From assembly GCF_024753135.1 (NCBI RefSeq), contig NZ_JANUGP010000018.1, forward strand, positions 62,001-126,000: a stretch of 64,000 nt of DNA. Direction: 5' to 3'. Below are positions 55,433-63,810 of this stretch, one piece after another. A program made the position numbers and the translations under genes. The notes under the pieces are model-generated. The model saw nothing but the letters and a program-made list of their open reading frames with translations, was not told where the DNA came from and searched no databases. This DNA is from Streptomyces pyxinicus (lineage in GTDB: Bacteria; Actinomycetota; Actinomycetes; Streptomycetales; Streptomycetaceae). Every line of letters starts with the position of its first letter. Positions within the stretch are counted from its first letter, which is position 1.

Positions 55433-56665
55433 TCAGTCGGACGTGGCGTCCTTCAGCGGGCGGGCCGGGTCGGCCAGCGCCCCGGCGTCCATCCGGCGGC
55501 CGGCCTCGATCAGTTTGCGGCCCTGTGCCAGGTCCCTCGGGCGGCCGACCGCCAGCAGGGCCACCAGGCGGCTCTCGCGCAGCCAGCACACCGACCAGGA
55601 CGGGCCCGCCGGGTCGCCGCGCCACACGAGCCGGTCGGCGGCGGCGTGGTGGCCGGCGTACTGGACGAAGCGGCCGAACTGCTCGGACCAGAAGTAGGGC
55701 ACCGGGTCGTAGACCGCGGGGGTCTCGTCGAGGATGTTCGCGGCGACCGTGCGGGGCCCTTGCAGGGCGTTGTCCCAGTGGTGGACGAGCAGCCGTTCGC
55801 CGTAGCGGGCCGAGGGGAAGGACGCGCAGTCGCCGACGGCGTACACGCCGGCCACGCTGGTGCGCAGCCCGGCGTCGGCCAGTACCTCGCCGTGCGCGCC
55901 CAGCTCGACGCCGGAGCCGGCGAGCCAGCCGGTGGCGGGGCGGGCGCCGATGCCGACGACGACGGCGCCGGCGGGCAGCCGGGTGCCGTCGGAGAGCACC
56001 ACCGCGCCGGGCTCGACGCGCTCCACGCGCGCGTGGGTGCGCAGTTCGGTACCGCTGTCGGCGTACCAGGCGGTCATGGGGGCGGCGACCTCGGCGGGCA
56101 GGGCGCCGGCGAGCGGCCGGTCGGCGGCCTCCACGACGGTCACCGCGCAGCCGGCCTCCCGGGCGGCGGTGGCGAACTCGGCGCCGATCCAGCCGGCGCC
56201 GACGACCACGACGTCGTGCCGGCGGGCGAGGACGGGCCGCAGCCGTTCCGCGTCGTCCAGGGTGCGCAGCAGGTGCACGCCGGGCACGCCCTCGGTGCCG
56301 GGCAGGGTGACCGGCTCGGCACCGGTGGCCAGGACCAGGGCGTCGTACGGCACCGGGCCCGCCTCGGTGTCCAGCTCGTGCGCGGCGGGGCGCAGACCCA
56401 GCACCTCGCAGCCGAGCCGCAGTTCGACGCCGAGCGCCTCGAAGTCGACGTCGAAGGCGGACCCCTCGGCCTTGCCGAGCAACACGGCCTTCGACAGCGG
56501 TGGCCGGTCGTAGGGCTGGTGGGGTTCGGCGCCGATGACGGTGACGGTGCCCTTGAAGCCCTGTTCGCGCAGGGCGACGGCGGTCTGCACCCCGGCCATG
56601 CCCGCGCCGGCCACGACCACGCGCCGTACCTGTGCCGGGCTCTTGTCCGCTGTCTGCTCGCTCAC
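55433..56665 (-). CDS. FAD-dependent ferredoxin reductase-like oxidoreductase
   Basis: The 410-aa pyridine nucleotide-disulfide oxidoreductase-type flavoprotein has an FAD site VVVAGAGMAGVQTAVALREQGF, an NAD site VVVVGAGWIGAEFATAAREAG, an ATGAEP loop, GVYAVGDCASFPS, and a C-terminal Reductase_C domain with DPVPYFWSEQFG. It resembles rhodocoxin/BphA4-type reductases that pass electrons from NAD(P)H to ferredoxin. The natural partner is not adjacent. GTG 56665 overlaps the stop of a 55-codon upstream gene, suggesting coupling. Confidence 0.92.
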   Translation of the reverse strand: MSEQTADKSPAQVRRVVVAGAGMAGVQTAVALREQGFKGTVTVIGAEPHQPYDRPPLSKAVLLGKAEGSAFDVDFEALGVELRLGCEVLGLRPAAHELDTEAGPVPYDALVLATGAEPVTLPGTEGVPGVHLLRTLDDAERLRPVLARRHDVVVVGAGWIGAEFATAAREAGCAVTVVEAADRPLAGALPAEVAAPMTAWYADSGTELRTHARVERVEPGAVVLSDGTRLPAGAVVVGIGARPATGWLAGSGVELGAHGEVLADAGLRTSVAGVYAVGDCASFPSARYGERLLVHHWDNALQGPRTVAANILDETPAVYDPVPYFWSEQFGRFVQYAGHHAAADRLVWRGDPAGPSWSVCWLRESRLVALLAVGRPRDLAQGRKLIEAGRRMDAGALADPARPLKDATSD

Positions 56666-56829
56666 CTGATCACCATAGACAGTGACAGCGCGTCAGTCAG
56701 GAGGGTGTGCTCCGTGATCCTGAGCCGCACATACCGGAAGTCCAGCCGGTCTCCGTCGCGGGTGCCCACCTGGCCGGGGGCCTGGCCGGCCACGGGCGCG
56801 AGGACGAGGCCGTCGAGCGACCGGGGCAT
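56662..56829 (-). CDS. small protein, 55 aa, upstream of the flavoprotein gene
   Basis: ATG 56829 has AAGGGAG 8 nt upstream on the minus strand. The 55 codons (opening MPRSLDGLVLAPVAGQ, ending LSLSMVIR) use G or C in the third position in all but about five codons, as real genes here do. The stop overlaps the GTG start of the flavoprotein gene. The product is a short soluble polypeptide with no motif known to me. It is divergent from the TPP riboswitch. Overlap, codon bias and ribosome site all argue that it is expressed. Confidence 0.7.
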   Translation of the reverse strand: MPRSLDGLVLAPVAGQAPGQVGTRDGDRLDFRYVRLRITEHTLLTDALSLSMVIR

Positions 56830-56866
56830 GGGCGGGGCTCCCTTACGGGTGGCGTGGGCCGCGGGC

Positions 56867-56872
56867 TAGGCT
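56867..56872 (+). promoter_or_regulatory. -10 of the thiO operon
   Basis: TAGGCT lies about 8-15 nt ahead of the first helix of the TPP element, the expected place for the riboswitch transcript to begin. No clear -35 was recognised. Confidence 0.45.
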
Positions 56873-56884
56873 GGCCACCGTACA

Positions 56885-56980
56885 AGCACTCGCGGGAGCC
56901 CGGCCGCACCGGGCTGAGAGGGAGGCTGGCGGCCTCCGACCGTACGAACCTGATCCGGGTCATGCCGGCGAAGGGAGGGG
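56885..56980 (+). ncRNA. TPP riboswitch (THI element)
   Basis: The conserved cores are present: GGGCTGAGAGGG (56911-56922) and CTGATCCGGGTCATGCCGG (56950-56968), followed by CGAAGGGAG. The thiO ribosome site GGGAGGGG lies within the 3' end of the element, 10 nt before the ATG. Thiamine pyrophosphate would therefore block translation initiation. It controls thiO-thiS-thiG. Confidence 0.95.
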
Positions 56981-56990
56981 CAGGACGCCC

Positions 56991-58154
56991 ATGCCGTCAC
57001 GTACGTCCGACGTCCTCGTCATCGGGGGCGGGATCATCGGCCTGGTCACGGCCTGGCGGGCCGCGCAGCAGGGCCTCGCCACGGCCGTGCTGGACCCCGA
57101 GCCCGGCGGCGGGGCCGCCCGGGTCGCGGCCGGGATGCTGGCCGCGGTCACCGAACTGCACTACGGCGAGCAGACGCTGCTCGCGCTGAACCTGGAGTCG
57201 GCGCGCCGCTACCCGGACTTCGCGGCCGAGCTGACCGAGGCCACCGGGCAGGACCTGGGCTACCGCCGGTGCGGCACCCTGGCGGTCGCCCTCGACTCCG
57301 ACGACCGCGCCGGCCTGCGCGAGCTGCACGCCTTCCAGCAGCGCTCGGGGCTCGCCTCCGAGTGGCTGTCGGGGCGCGAGTGCCGGCGTCTCGAACCGAT
57401 GCTGGCGCCCGGGGTGCGCGGCGGGCTGCGGGTCGACGGGGACCACCAGATCGACCCGCGCCGGCTGGCGGCGGCCCTGCTGACCGCCTGCGAGCGGGCC
57501 GGGGTGGAGTTCCACCGGACACCGGCCGAGCGTCTCGACGTCGTACGGGACCGGGCCGCCGGTGCCACCGCGGCGGACGGCACCGCGCTGGCCGCGGAGC
57601 GGGTGGTGCTGGCCGCCGGCAGCATGAGCGGCCGGCTCGCGGGCGTCCCGGCGGCGGCGCTGCCGCCGGTGCGGCCGGTGAAGGGGCAGGTGGTGCGGCT
57701 GACCGTGCCGGGCCCGCTGGCGCCGTTCCTGAGCCGGACCGTGCGGGCCGTGGTGCGCGGCAGCCATGTCTACCTGGTGCCCCGCGAGAACGGCGACCTG
57801 GTGATCGGCGCCACCAGCGAGGAGATGGGCTGGGACACCACGGTCACCGCGGGCGGCGTGTACGAGCTGCTGCGTGACGCCCACGAGCTGGTGCCGGGCA
57901 TCACCGAGCTGCCGCTGACCGAGACCCTGGCCGGGCTGCGCCCCGGCTCGCCCGACAACGCGCCGCTGCTCGGGCCGTCCGCGCTGGACGGGCTGCTGCT
58001 GGCCACCGGGCACCACCGCAACGGGGTACTGCTCACCCCGGTCACCGGGGACGTGCTGGCGCACGTGCTGGCCACCGGTGACCTCCCGGAGCTGGCCCGG
58101 ACCTTCACCCCCGCGCGCTTCGGCGCCGCCGTCCTCACGGAGCAGCCCGTATGA
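56991..58154 (+). CDS. thiO: glycine oxidase for thiazole synthesis
   Basis: The 387-aa FAD enzyme oxidises glycine to iminoglycine (dehydroglycine) for the thiazole ring. The FAD motif is VLVIGGGIIGLVTAWRAAQQGLATAVLDPEPGGGAARVAAGML. D-amino-acid-oxidase-like blocks include VYLVPRENGDLVIGATSEEMGWD and the C-terminal GLLLATGHHRNGVLLTPVTGDVLA. ATG 56991 lies immediately after the riboswitch. It overlaps thiS by 4 nt (ATGA). Confidence 0.95.
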   Translation: MPSRTSDVLVIGGGIIGLVTAWRAAQQGLATAVLDPEPGGGAARVAAGMLAAVTELHYGEQTLLALNLESARRYPDFAAELTEATGQDLGYRRCGTLAVALDSDDRAGLRELHAFQQRSGLASEWLSGRECRRLEPMLAPGVRGGLRVDGDHQIDPRRLAAALLTACERAGVEFHRTPAERLDVVRDRAAGATAADGTALAAERVVLAAGSMSGRLAGVPAAALPPVRPVKGQVVRLTVPGPLAPFLSRTVRAVVRGSHVYLVPRENGDLVIGATSEEMGWDTTVTAGGVYELLRDAHELVPGITELPLTETLAGLRPGSPDNAPLLGPSALDGLLLATGHHRNGVLLTPVTGDVLAHVLATGDLPELARTFTPARFGAAVLTEQPV

Positions 58155-58369
58155 CCCCGTCCGTCACCGTCACCATCTCCGTCAACGGCGAGCGCCGGGA
58201 CATCGCGTCCGGCACCGCCCTCGACTCCGTCGTCCGGACCCTGACCGCGGCGCCCTCCGGGGTGGCGGCGGCCGTCAACGAGACCGTCGTCCCGCGCACC
58301 CGGTGGGGTGCCACCGCGCTCGCCGAGGGCGACCGGGTCGAGGTCCTCACCGCCGTCCAAGGAGGCTGA
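58151..58369 (+). CDS. thiS: sulfur carrier protein ThiS
   Basis: The 72-aa ubiquitin-like protein ends in the required Gly-Gly (VLTAVQGG). The C-terminus is adenylylated and thiocarboxylated to donate sulfur to ThiG. Its start overlaps the thiO stop (ATGA), and thiG starts 3 nt after its stop. ThiF, which activates ThiS, is not in the window. Confidence 0.95.
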   Translation: MTPSVTVTISVNGERRDIASGTALDSVVRTLTAAPSGVAAAVNETVVPRTRWGATALAEGDRVEVLTAVQGG

Positions 58370-58372
58370 ACC

Positions 58373-59167
58373 ATGGCCGACGATCCCTTCGTGCTGGGCG
58401 GGGTGCCGTTCGGCTCCCGGCTGATCATGGGCACCGGCGGCGCGCCCAGCCTGGAGGTGCTGGAGCGGGCGCTGATCGCCTCCGGCACCGAGCTGACGAC
58501 CGTCGCGATGCGCCGGGTGGACGCCTCCGTGCACGGCTCGGTGCTGTCCGTGCTGGAGCGGCTGGGCATCCGGGTGCTGCCGAACACCGCGGGCTGCTTC
58601 ACCGCCGGGGAGGCCGTGCTGACCGCCCGGCTGGCCCGGGAGGCGCTGGGCACGGACCTGGTCAAGCTGGAGGTCATCGCCGACGAGCGGACGCTGCTGC
58701 CGGACCCGGTGGAGACCCTGGAGGCGGCGGAGACCCTGGTCGACGACGGGTTCACGGTGCTGCCGTACACCAACGACGACCCGGTGCTCGCCCGGAAGCT
58801 GGAGGACGTCGGCTGCGCGGCCGTGATGCCGCTGGGCTCGCCGATCGGGTCCGGGCTCGGCATCCGCAACCCGCACAACTTCCAGCTGATCACGGAGCAC
58901 GCGCGCGTGCCGGTGATCCTGGACGCGGGGGCGGGCACGGCCTCCGACGTGGCGCTGGCGATGGAGCTGGGCTGCGCGGGTGTGATGCTCGCCTCGGCCG
59001 TCACCCGGGCCCAGGAGCCGGAGACCATGGCGGCGGCGATGCGGCACGCGGTGGAGGCGGGCCGGCTGGCCCGGCGGGCGGGCCGCATCCCGCGCCGCCA
59101 CTTCGCCGAGGCCTCCTCGCCCACGCAGGGCCGCGCCCACCTGGACCCCGAGCGCCCCGCCTTCTGA
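58373..59167 (+). CDS. thiG: thiazole synthase ThiG
   Basis: The 264-aa TIM-barrel enzyme forms thiazole phosphate from DXP, iminoglycine and ThiS thiocarboxylate. The DXP lysine is in DLVKLEVIADERTLLPD. Other blocks are MGTGGAPS, TELTTVAMRRVD, NTAGCFTA, VMPLGSPIGSGLGI and VILDAGAGTASDVALAMELGCAGVMLASAVTRA. ATG 58373 has AAGGAGG 7 nt upstream. It is the last gene of the TPP-controlled operon. Confidence 0.96.
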   Translation: MADDPFVLGGVPFGSRLIMGTGGAPSLEVLERALIASGTELTTVAMRRVDASVHGSVLSVLERLGIRVLPNTAGCFTAGEAVLTARLAREALGTDLVKLEVIADERTLLPDPVETLEAAETLVDDGFTVLPYTNDDPVLARKLEDVGCAAVMPLGSPIGSGLGIRNPHNFQLITEHARVPVILDAGAGTASDVALAMELGCAGVMLASAVTRAQEPETMAAAMRHAVEAGRLARRAGRIPRRHFAEASSPTQGRAHLDPERPAF

Positions 59168-59264
59168 CCGGACGGCGATACGACAGTCACAGCTCTGCTG
59201 CATTCCGCCCCCGGCCCGGGCACGGGGGACGGGAGTGTCCGCGGCCCCTCGTAGACTCCCTGAC

Positions 59265-61178
59265 GTGGATACGACCCTTCAGGACCCTCTCGTCGGGCAG
59301 GTGCTCGACGGCCGTTATCGCGTCGACGCGCGGATCGCGGCGGGCGGGATGGCCACGGTCTACCGGGCCCTGGACACCCGCCTCGACCGTGTGCTCGCGC
59401 TGAAGGTGATGCACCCGGCGCTCGCGGTGGACGGGTCCTTCGTCGAGCGGTTCATCCGGGAGGCGAAGTCGGTCGCCCGGCTCGACCACCCGAACGTGGT
59501 GCAGGTCTTCGACCAGGGCACCGACGGGTCGTACGTGTACCTGGCGATGGAGTACGTCGCCGGCTGCACCCTGCGGGACGTGCTGCGCGAGCGGGGCGCG
59601 CTGCAGCCGCGGGCCGCGCTGGACATCCTGGAGCCGGTGCTGGCCGCGCTGGGCGCCGCGCACCGGGCCGGGTTCGTGCACCGGGACATGAAGCCGGAGA
59701 ACGTCCTCATAGGCGACGACGGGCGGGTCAAGGTCGCCGACTTCGGCCTGGTGCGCTCGGTGGACGCCGTGACCAGTACGACGGGTTCCGTGCTCGGCAC
59801 CGTGTCGTACCTGGCGCCCGAGCAGGTCGAGCACGGCACCACGGACGCGCGCGTGGACGTGTACGCGTGCGGTGTGGTCCTCTACGAGATGCTGACCGGC
59901 GGCAAGCCGCACGCCGGGGAATCCCCCGCGCAGATCCTCTACCGGCACGTCCACGAGGACGTGCCGCCGCCCTCGGCACTGGTCCCGGGGCTGCCGTACG
60001 AGCTGGACGAACTGGTCGCCTCGGCCACCGCCCGCGACCCGGAACTGCGCCCGTACGACGCGGTGACGCTGCTCGGGCAGGCGCGCGCGGCGCGGGCGGC
60101 ACTGACCGGGGAGCAGCTGGACGCGCTGCCGCCGCGGGCGCTGGACGCGGGCCACGACAACGCGGAGGACCGCACGAGCGTGATCCCGCGCTCCCTGACG
60201 GTGCCCCGGCCGCTGCCGGTGGGCGAGGACCGTCCCGGGGACGCCGCCGGGCACACCAGCCGCCTCCAGGCGCCGCCGGTGCCGCCGCGCCGCTCCCGCC
60301 GGCTGCTGCTGACGGTGCTCGCGGCGGTGCTCGTGGTCTTCGGCGTCGGCGCCGGGGTCTGGTACATCAACTCGGGTCAGTTCACCAAGGTGCCGCCGCT
60401 GGTCACCAGGACGGAGGCGCAGGCCCGCGAGCGGCTGGAGTCGGCCGGTCTGGACGTCGGGCAGGTCAAGCGGAAGTACGACGACACCGTGGACCGGGGC
60501 GCGGTCATCGGCTCCGACCCCGCGCCCGGCGCCCGCATCCGGGAGAACGCCTCGGTGTCGCTGGTCGTCTCGCTCGGCCCGGAGACGGTGAACGTGCCGG
60601 ACGTGTCGGGCAAGCCGCTCGCCGAGGCGCGGGCGGGCCTGAAGGCGGACGGTCTGGAGCCGGGCATGGTGACCCGGCAGTTCAGCGAGGACGTCGACAA
60701 GGGCGCGGTGATCCGGACGACACCGTCGGCCGGCACCAAGCGGCACGCCGGGTCGGCGATCGCGCTGGTCGTCAGCAAGGGCAGCCCGATCGAGGTGCCG
60801 GACGTGACCGGCGACGACCCGGACAGCGCCCGGGAGGAGCTGACGGACGCGGGCCTGAAGGTCGAGGTGGCCACCGGGCGGGTCAACTCCGAGTACGACA
60901 AGGGCAAGGTCGCCCGGCAGACCCCGGCCGACGGCAGCCGGGCCGCCGAGGGCGACACGGTGACGCTGACGCTGTCCAAGGGCCCGGAGCTGGTGCCGGT
61001 CCCGGACGTGGTCGGGGACAGCGTGGACGACGCGCACGACGCCCTGGAGAAGGCGGGCTTCACGGTGGACGAGGACCGCGGGCTGCTCGGGCTGTTCGGC
61101 GACACGGTGAAGAAGCAGTCGGTGGAAGGCGGGAAGAACGCCCCCAAGGGGTCGACGGTCACGATCACCATCCGGTGA
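59265..61178 (+). CDS. Ser/Thr protein kinase with four PASTA domains (PknB/PknL type)
   Basis: The 637-aa receptor-type kinase has GGMATVYRA and the ATP lysine in LALKVM. The catalytic loop is HRDMKPENVL, followed by DFG and APE (YLAPEQVEHG). A Pro/Arg-rich juxtamembrane segment and one helix (LLLTVLAAVLVVFGVGAGVWYI) follow, then four extracellular PASTA repeats of about 67 residues that sense muropeptides or lipid II. GTG 59265 (VDTTLQDPLVG) is 8 nt after TAGACT, a leaderless layout. An ATG-free extension upstream lacks support. Its position next to the Rv2175c-like gene and DAHP synthase fits mycobacterial pknL. Confidence 0.94.
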   Translation: MDTTLQDPLVGQVLDGRYRVDARIAAGGMATVYRALDTRLDRVLALKVMHPALAVDGSFVERFIREAKSVARLDHPNVVQVFDQGTDGSYVYLAMEYVAGCTLRDVLRERGALQPRAALDILEPVLAALGAAHRAGFVHRDMKPENVLIGDDGRVKVADFGLVRSVDAVTSTTGSVLGTVSYLAPEQVEHGTTDARVDVYACGVVLYEMLTGGKPHAGESPAQILYRHVHEDVPPPSALVPGLPYELDELVASATARDPELRPYDAVTLLGQARAARAALTGEQLDALPPRALDAGHDNAEDRTSVIPRSLTVPRPLPVGEDRPGDAAGHTSRLQAPPVPPRRSRRLLLTVLAAVLVVFGVGAGVWYINSGQFTKVPPLVTRTEAQARERLESAGLDVGQVKRKYDDTVDRGAVIGSDPAPGARIRENASVSLVVSLGPETVNVPDVSGKPLAEARAGLKADGLEPGMVTRQFSEDVDKGAVIRTTPSAGTKRHAGSAIALVVSKGSPIEVPDVTGDDPDSAREELTDAGLKVEVATGRVNSEYDKGKVARQTPADGSRAAEGDTVTLTLSKGPELVPVPDVVGDSVDDAHDALEKAGFTVDEDRGLLGLFGDTVKKQSVEGGKNAPKGSTVTITIR

Positions 61179-61235
61179 CCGGGCTCACCCGGGGCCGTGG
61201 TCCGGGGGCCGGGGCGGACATGACACCCTGAACGG

Positions 61236-62114
61236 GTGAGTCCCGTTCCCTCCCCGCTCCCCCGCAACCCCGTCGGCGGCCATGTCCCGGTGGCCGGCGG
61301 TCTGCACTCCGTGGGGCTGTCGTACGCCCGTGAGCTGAGGGCGGAGACCGTGCAGGTCTTCGTCGCCAACCCGCGCGGCTGGGCGACCCCGGCCGGGAAC
61401 CCGCGTCAGGACGAGGCGTTCCGCGCGGCCTGCGCCGAGGAGTCCGTCCCGGCGTACGTGCACGCGCCCTACCTGATCAACTTCGGCTCGGGCACCGAGG
61501 CGACCGTGGAGCGGTCCGCGGAGTCGCTGCGGCACTCGCTGCGGCGCGGCCGGGAGATCGGCGCGCTCGGCGTGGTCGTGCACACCGGCAGCGCGACCGG
61601 CGGGCAGACCCGGGAGGTGGCGCTGAAGCAGGTGCGCGCGCACCTGCTGCCGCTGCTGGACGAGCTGACCCACGACGACGACCCGTTCCTGCTGCTGGAG
61701 TCCACCGCCGGGCAGGGCGCCTCGCTGTGCTCGCGGACCTGGGACTTCGGCCCGTACTTCGAGGCGCTGGACGCCCACCCGAAGCTCGGCGTGTGCCTGG
61801 ACACCTGTCACGTCTACGCCGCCGGGCACGACCTGACCGGTCCGAGCGGCATGCACCAGACGCTGGACCTGCTGGTGGACACGGTCGGCCCGGGCCGGCT
61901 GAAGCTGATCCACGCCAACGACTCCAAGGACGTGGTCGGCGCCCACAAGGACCGCCACGAGAACATCGGCGCCGGCCACATCGGCGAGGACCCGTTCCGC
62001 GCCCTGATGACCCACCCGGCGACCGAGGGCGTGCCGCTGGTCATCGAGACCCCGGGCGGCAAGGACGGCCACGCGGCGGACGTGGCCCGCCTCAAGCGGC
62101 TGCGGGACGGCTAG
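61236..62114 (+). CDS. nfo: endonuclease IV-like (Nfo) DNA repair protein
   Basis: The 292-aa AP-endonuclease-2 family TIM barrel has metal-binding motifs HAPYLINFGS, VVHTGSATGG, LLLESTAGQG, VCLDTCHVYAAGHDL, LIHANDSKDVVGAHKDRHENIGAGHIG and IETPGG. It would cleave 5' to abasic sites. GTG 61236 (VSPVPSPLPRNPVGGH) has no ribosome site and may be leaderless. It is convergent with the molybdopterin gene, 3 nt between stops, after a 57-nt gap from the kinase. Confidence 0.92.
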   Translation: MSPVPSPLPRNPVGGHVPVAGGLHSVGLSYARELRAETVQVFVANPRGWATPAGNPRQDEAFRAACAEESVPAYVHAPYLINFGSGTEATVERSAESLRHSLRRGREIGALGVVVHTGSATGGQTREVALKQVRAHLLPLLDELTHDDDPFLLLESTAGQGASLCSRTWDFGPYFEALDAHPKLGVCLDTCHVYAAGHDLTGPSGMHQTLDLLVDTVGPGRLKLIHANDSKDVVGAHKDRHENIGAGHIGEDPFRALMTHPATEGVPLVIETPGGKDGHAADVARLKRLRDG

Positions 62115-62117
62115 GGC

Positions 62118-62750
62118 TCACAGCTCGGGGCCGTCGCCCGGCTGCTCCTGGTAGGAGTAGCGCTGTTCCTTCCAGGGGTCGCCGACGTTGTGGTAGCCGC
62201 GCTCCTCCCAGAAGCCGCGCCGGTCGGCGGTCATGTACTCCACGCCGCGCACCCACTTGGGGCCCTTCCAGGCGTACAGGTGGGGCACCACCAAACGGAC
62301 CGGGAAGCCGTGTTCGGCGGTGAGGAGTTCGCCGTCCTTGTGGGTGGCGAAGATCGCGCGGTCGGAGGCGAAGTCCGCAAGGCGCAGGTTGGAGCTGAAG
62401 CCGTACTCCGCCCACACCATCACATGGGTGACATCGGGGGCCGGCGGCGCCAGGTCCAGGACGGCGGCGGCCGGCACGCCGCCCCACTCCGCGCCGGTCA
62501 TGCTGAACTTCGTCACGCAGTGCAGGTCGGCCACCACAGTGGTGTAGGGCAGGGCCGTGAATTCCTCGTGGTTCCAGGTGCGCTTGTCGCCGTCGGCGGT
62601 GGCGCCGAAGACCCGGAACTCCCAGCGCTCGGGCCGGAACCTGGGCACCGGCCCGTAGTGGGTGACCGGCCAGCCGCGCTGGAGCCGCTGTCCCGGTGGA
62701 AGCACCGACCCCGCCGTCGCTCCAGACCCTCGCTCCACCGGATGCCCCAT
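62118..62750 (-). CDS. molybdopterin-dependent oxidoreductase (sulfite oxidase fold)
   Basis: The 210-aa protein carries the molybdenum-coordinating Cys in DLHCVTKFSMTGAEWGGVP. The family region EHGFPVRLVVPHLYAWKGPKWVRGVEYM is also present. It lacks heme and dimerisation domains and a Tat signal, so it is a compact cytoplasmic member resembling YedY-type proteins without the leader. The substrate is unknown. ATG 62750 has AGGA 7 nt upstream. It is divergent from bacterioferritin. Confidence 0.9.
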   Translation of the reverse strand: MGHPVERGSGATAGSVLPPGQRLQRGWPVTHYGPVPRFRPERWEFRVFGATADGDKRTWNHEEFTALPYTTVVADLHCVTKFSMTGAEWGGVPAAAVLDLAPPAPDVTHVMVWAEYGFSSNLRLADFASDRAIFATHKDGELLTAEHGFPVRLVVPHLYAWKGPKWVRGVEYMTADRRGFWEERGYHNVGDPWKEQRYSYQEQPGDGPEL

Positions 62751-62829
62751 GTATCCATCCTGACAGACCTCGGGTGATGCCCTTGACCAGCCTCCGGGGA
62801 ACCGGACAAGAGGCGTTTACTCAGGGCGT

Positions 62830-62936
62830 ACTTACTAAGCACGCACTTACTGGACGATCTTTCCCGCCGGTGCAATCATGCGGCGCTATCGGCCGGGTTT
62901 GTCCATCTGGTCCGTCTGGTCCATCCGGTCCCTCTG
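62830..62936 (+). repeat. short direct repeats in the bfr upstream region
   Basis: ACTTACT occurs at 62830-62836 and 62845-62851 (15-bp period). Then four 9-bp tandem units GTCCNTCYG fill 62901-62936 and end 16 nt before the bfr ATG. If read in the bfr frame the 9-mers encode Ser-x-Trp/Arg triplets, but no start supports translation. Confidence 0.7.
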
Positions 62937-62952
62937 GAAGGAGTGCCATCCC

Positions 62953-63471
62953 ATGCAAGGCGACCCCGAGGTCATCGAACTTCTCAACGAGCAGCTGACC
63001 GCCGAGCTGACCGCGATCAACCAGTACTTCCTGCACTCCAAGCTGCAGGACCACCGGGGGTGGACCAAGCTCGCCGAGTACACCCGGCGGGAGTCGTTCG
63101 ACGAGATGCGGCACGCGGAGGTCCTCACCGACCGCATCCTGCTGCTGGACGGCCTGCCGAACTACCAGCGGCTCTTCCACGTGCAGGTCGGCCAGACGGT
63201 GGCCGAGATGTTCCGGGCGGACCGGCAGATCGAGGTCGAGGCCATCGACCGGCTGCGCCGGGGCGTGCAGGTGATGCGCGAGAAGGACGACATCACGTCG
63301 GCCAACATCTTCGAGGCGATCCTGGCCGACGAGGAGCACCACATCGACTACCTGGACACCCAGCTGGAGCTGGTGGACAAGCTGGGTGAGGCGCTCTACC
63401 TGTCGACGGTGATCGAGCAGAGCCAGCCGGACCCCTCGGGCCCGGGCACGGGCGGCTTCTCCACCCACTGA
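62953..63471 (+). CDS. bfr: bacterioferritin
   Basis: The 172-aa four-helix iron store has complete ferroxidase ligands E18, E51, H54, E94, E127 and H130, and the heme ligand M52 (SFDEMRHAE). ATG 62953 has AAGGAG 10 nt upstream. The open frame further upstream passes through the 9-bp repeats and is not family-like. It is convergent with the bacterioferritin-associated ferredoxin gene (18 nt apart), which would reduce and release its iron. Confidence 0.96.
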   Translation: MQGDPEVIELLNEQLTAELTAINQYFLHSKLQDHRGWTKLAEYTRRESFDEMRHAEVLTDRILLLDGLPNYQRLFHVQVGQTVAEMFRADRQIEVEAIDRLRRGVQVMREKDDITSANIFEAILADEEHHIDYLDTQLELVDKLGEALYLSTVIEQSQPDPSGPGTGGFSTH

Positions 63472-63489
63472 GCCGGGCGGGGAACGGCG

Positions 63490-63714
63490 TCAGGCGGCGT
63501 CGTCCAGCTGCTCCAGCGCGGGAGCGTGCCGGTCGATCAGCTCCCGGCGGGGGCAGGTACCGCGGCCCAGCAGGGCCTGGATGCGCCGCACGCAGCCGCC
63601 GCAGTCGGTTCCCGCCTTGGAGGCCGAGGCGATCTGGCGCGGGGTGCAGGCGCCGTCCGCCGCGTGCTGCCGGACCTGCGCCTCGGTGACACCGAAGCAG
63701 CTGCACACGTACAC
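63490..63714 (-). CDS. bfd: bacterioferritin-associated ferredoxin (BFD-like, [2Fe-2S])
   Basis: The 74-aa protein has the BFD cysteine pattern: C-x-C in VYVCSCFGV, and C-x2-C in GTDCGGCVRRI, about 32 residues later. Fer2_BFD proteins deliver electrons to bacterioferritin to mobilise iron. GTG 63714 has AGGGAGG 9 nt upstream. A longer open frame to 63786 runs through the iron box and is rejected. An upstream iron-box match suggests DmdR1/IdeR repression in iron-replete cells. Confidence 0.92.
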   Translation of the reverse strand: MYVCSCFGVTEAQVRQHAADGACTPRQIASASKAGTDCGGCVRRIQALLGRGTCPRRELIDRHAPALEQLDDAA

Positions 63715-63762
63715 GCGGTCGCACCTCCCTGCGGGATCGCTCGCTGCCATCCCGTATTTCGG

Positions 63763-63781
63763 TGAGGCAAACCTAACCTTA
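63763..63781 (-). promoter_or_regulatory. iron box (DmdR1/IdeR-type) upstream of bfd
   Basis: TGAGGCAAACCTAACCTTA matches 14 of 19 positions of the streptomycete/IdeR iron-box palindrome as I recall it, with the AACCTAACC half fully kept. It overlaps a possible minus-strand -10 (TAGGTT) about 50 nt before the bfd start. Confidence 0.65.
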
Positions 63782-63810
63782 CCCATACCGGGGAGACCGC
63801 AAAAGTGCGA

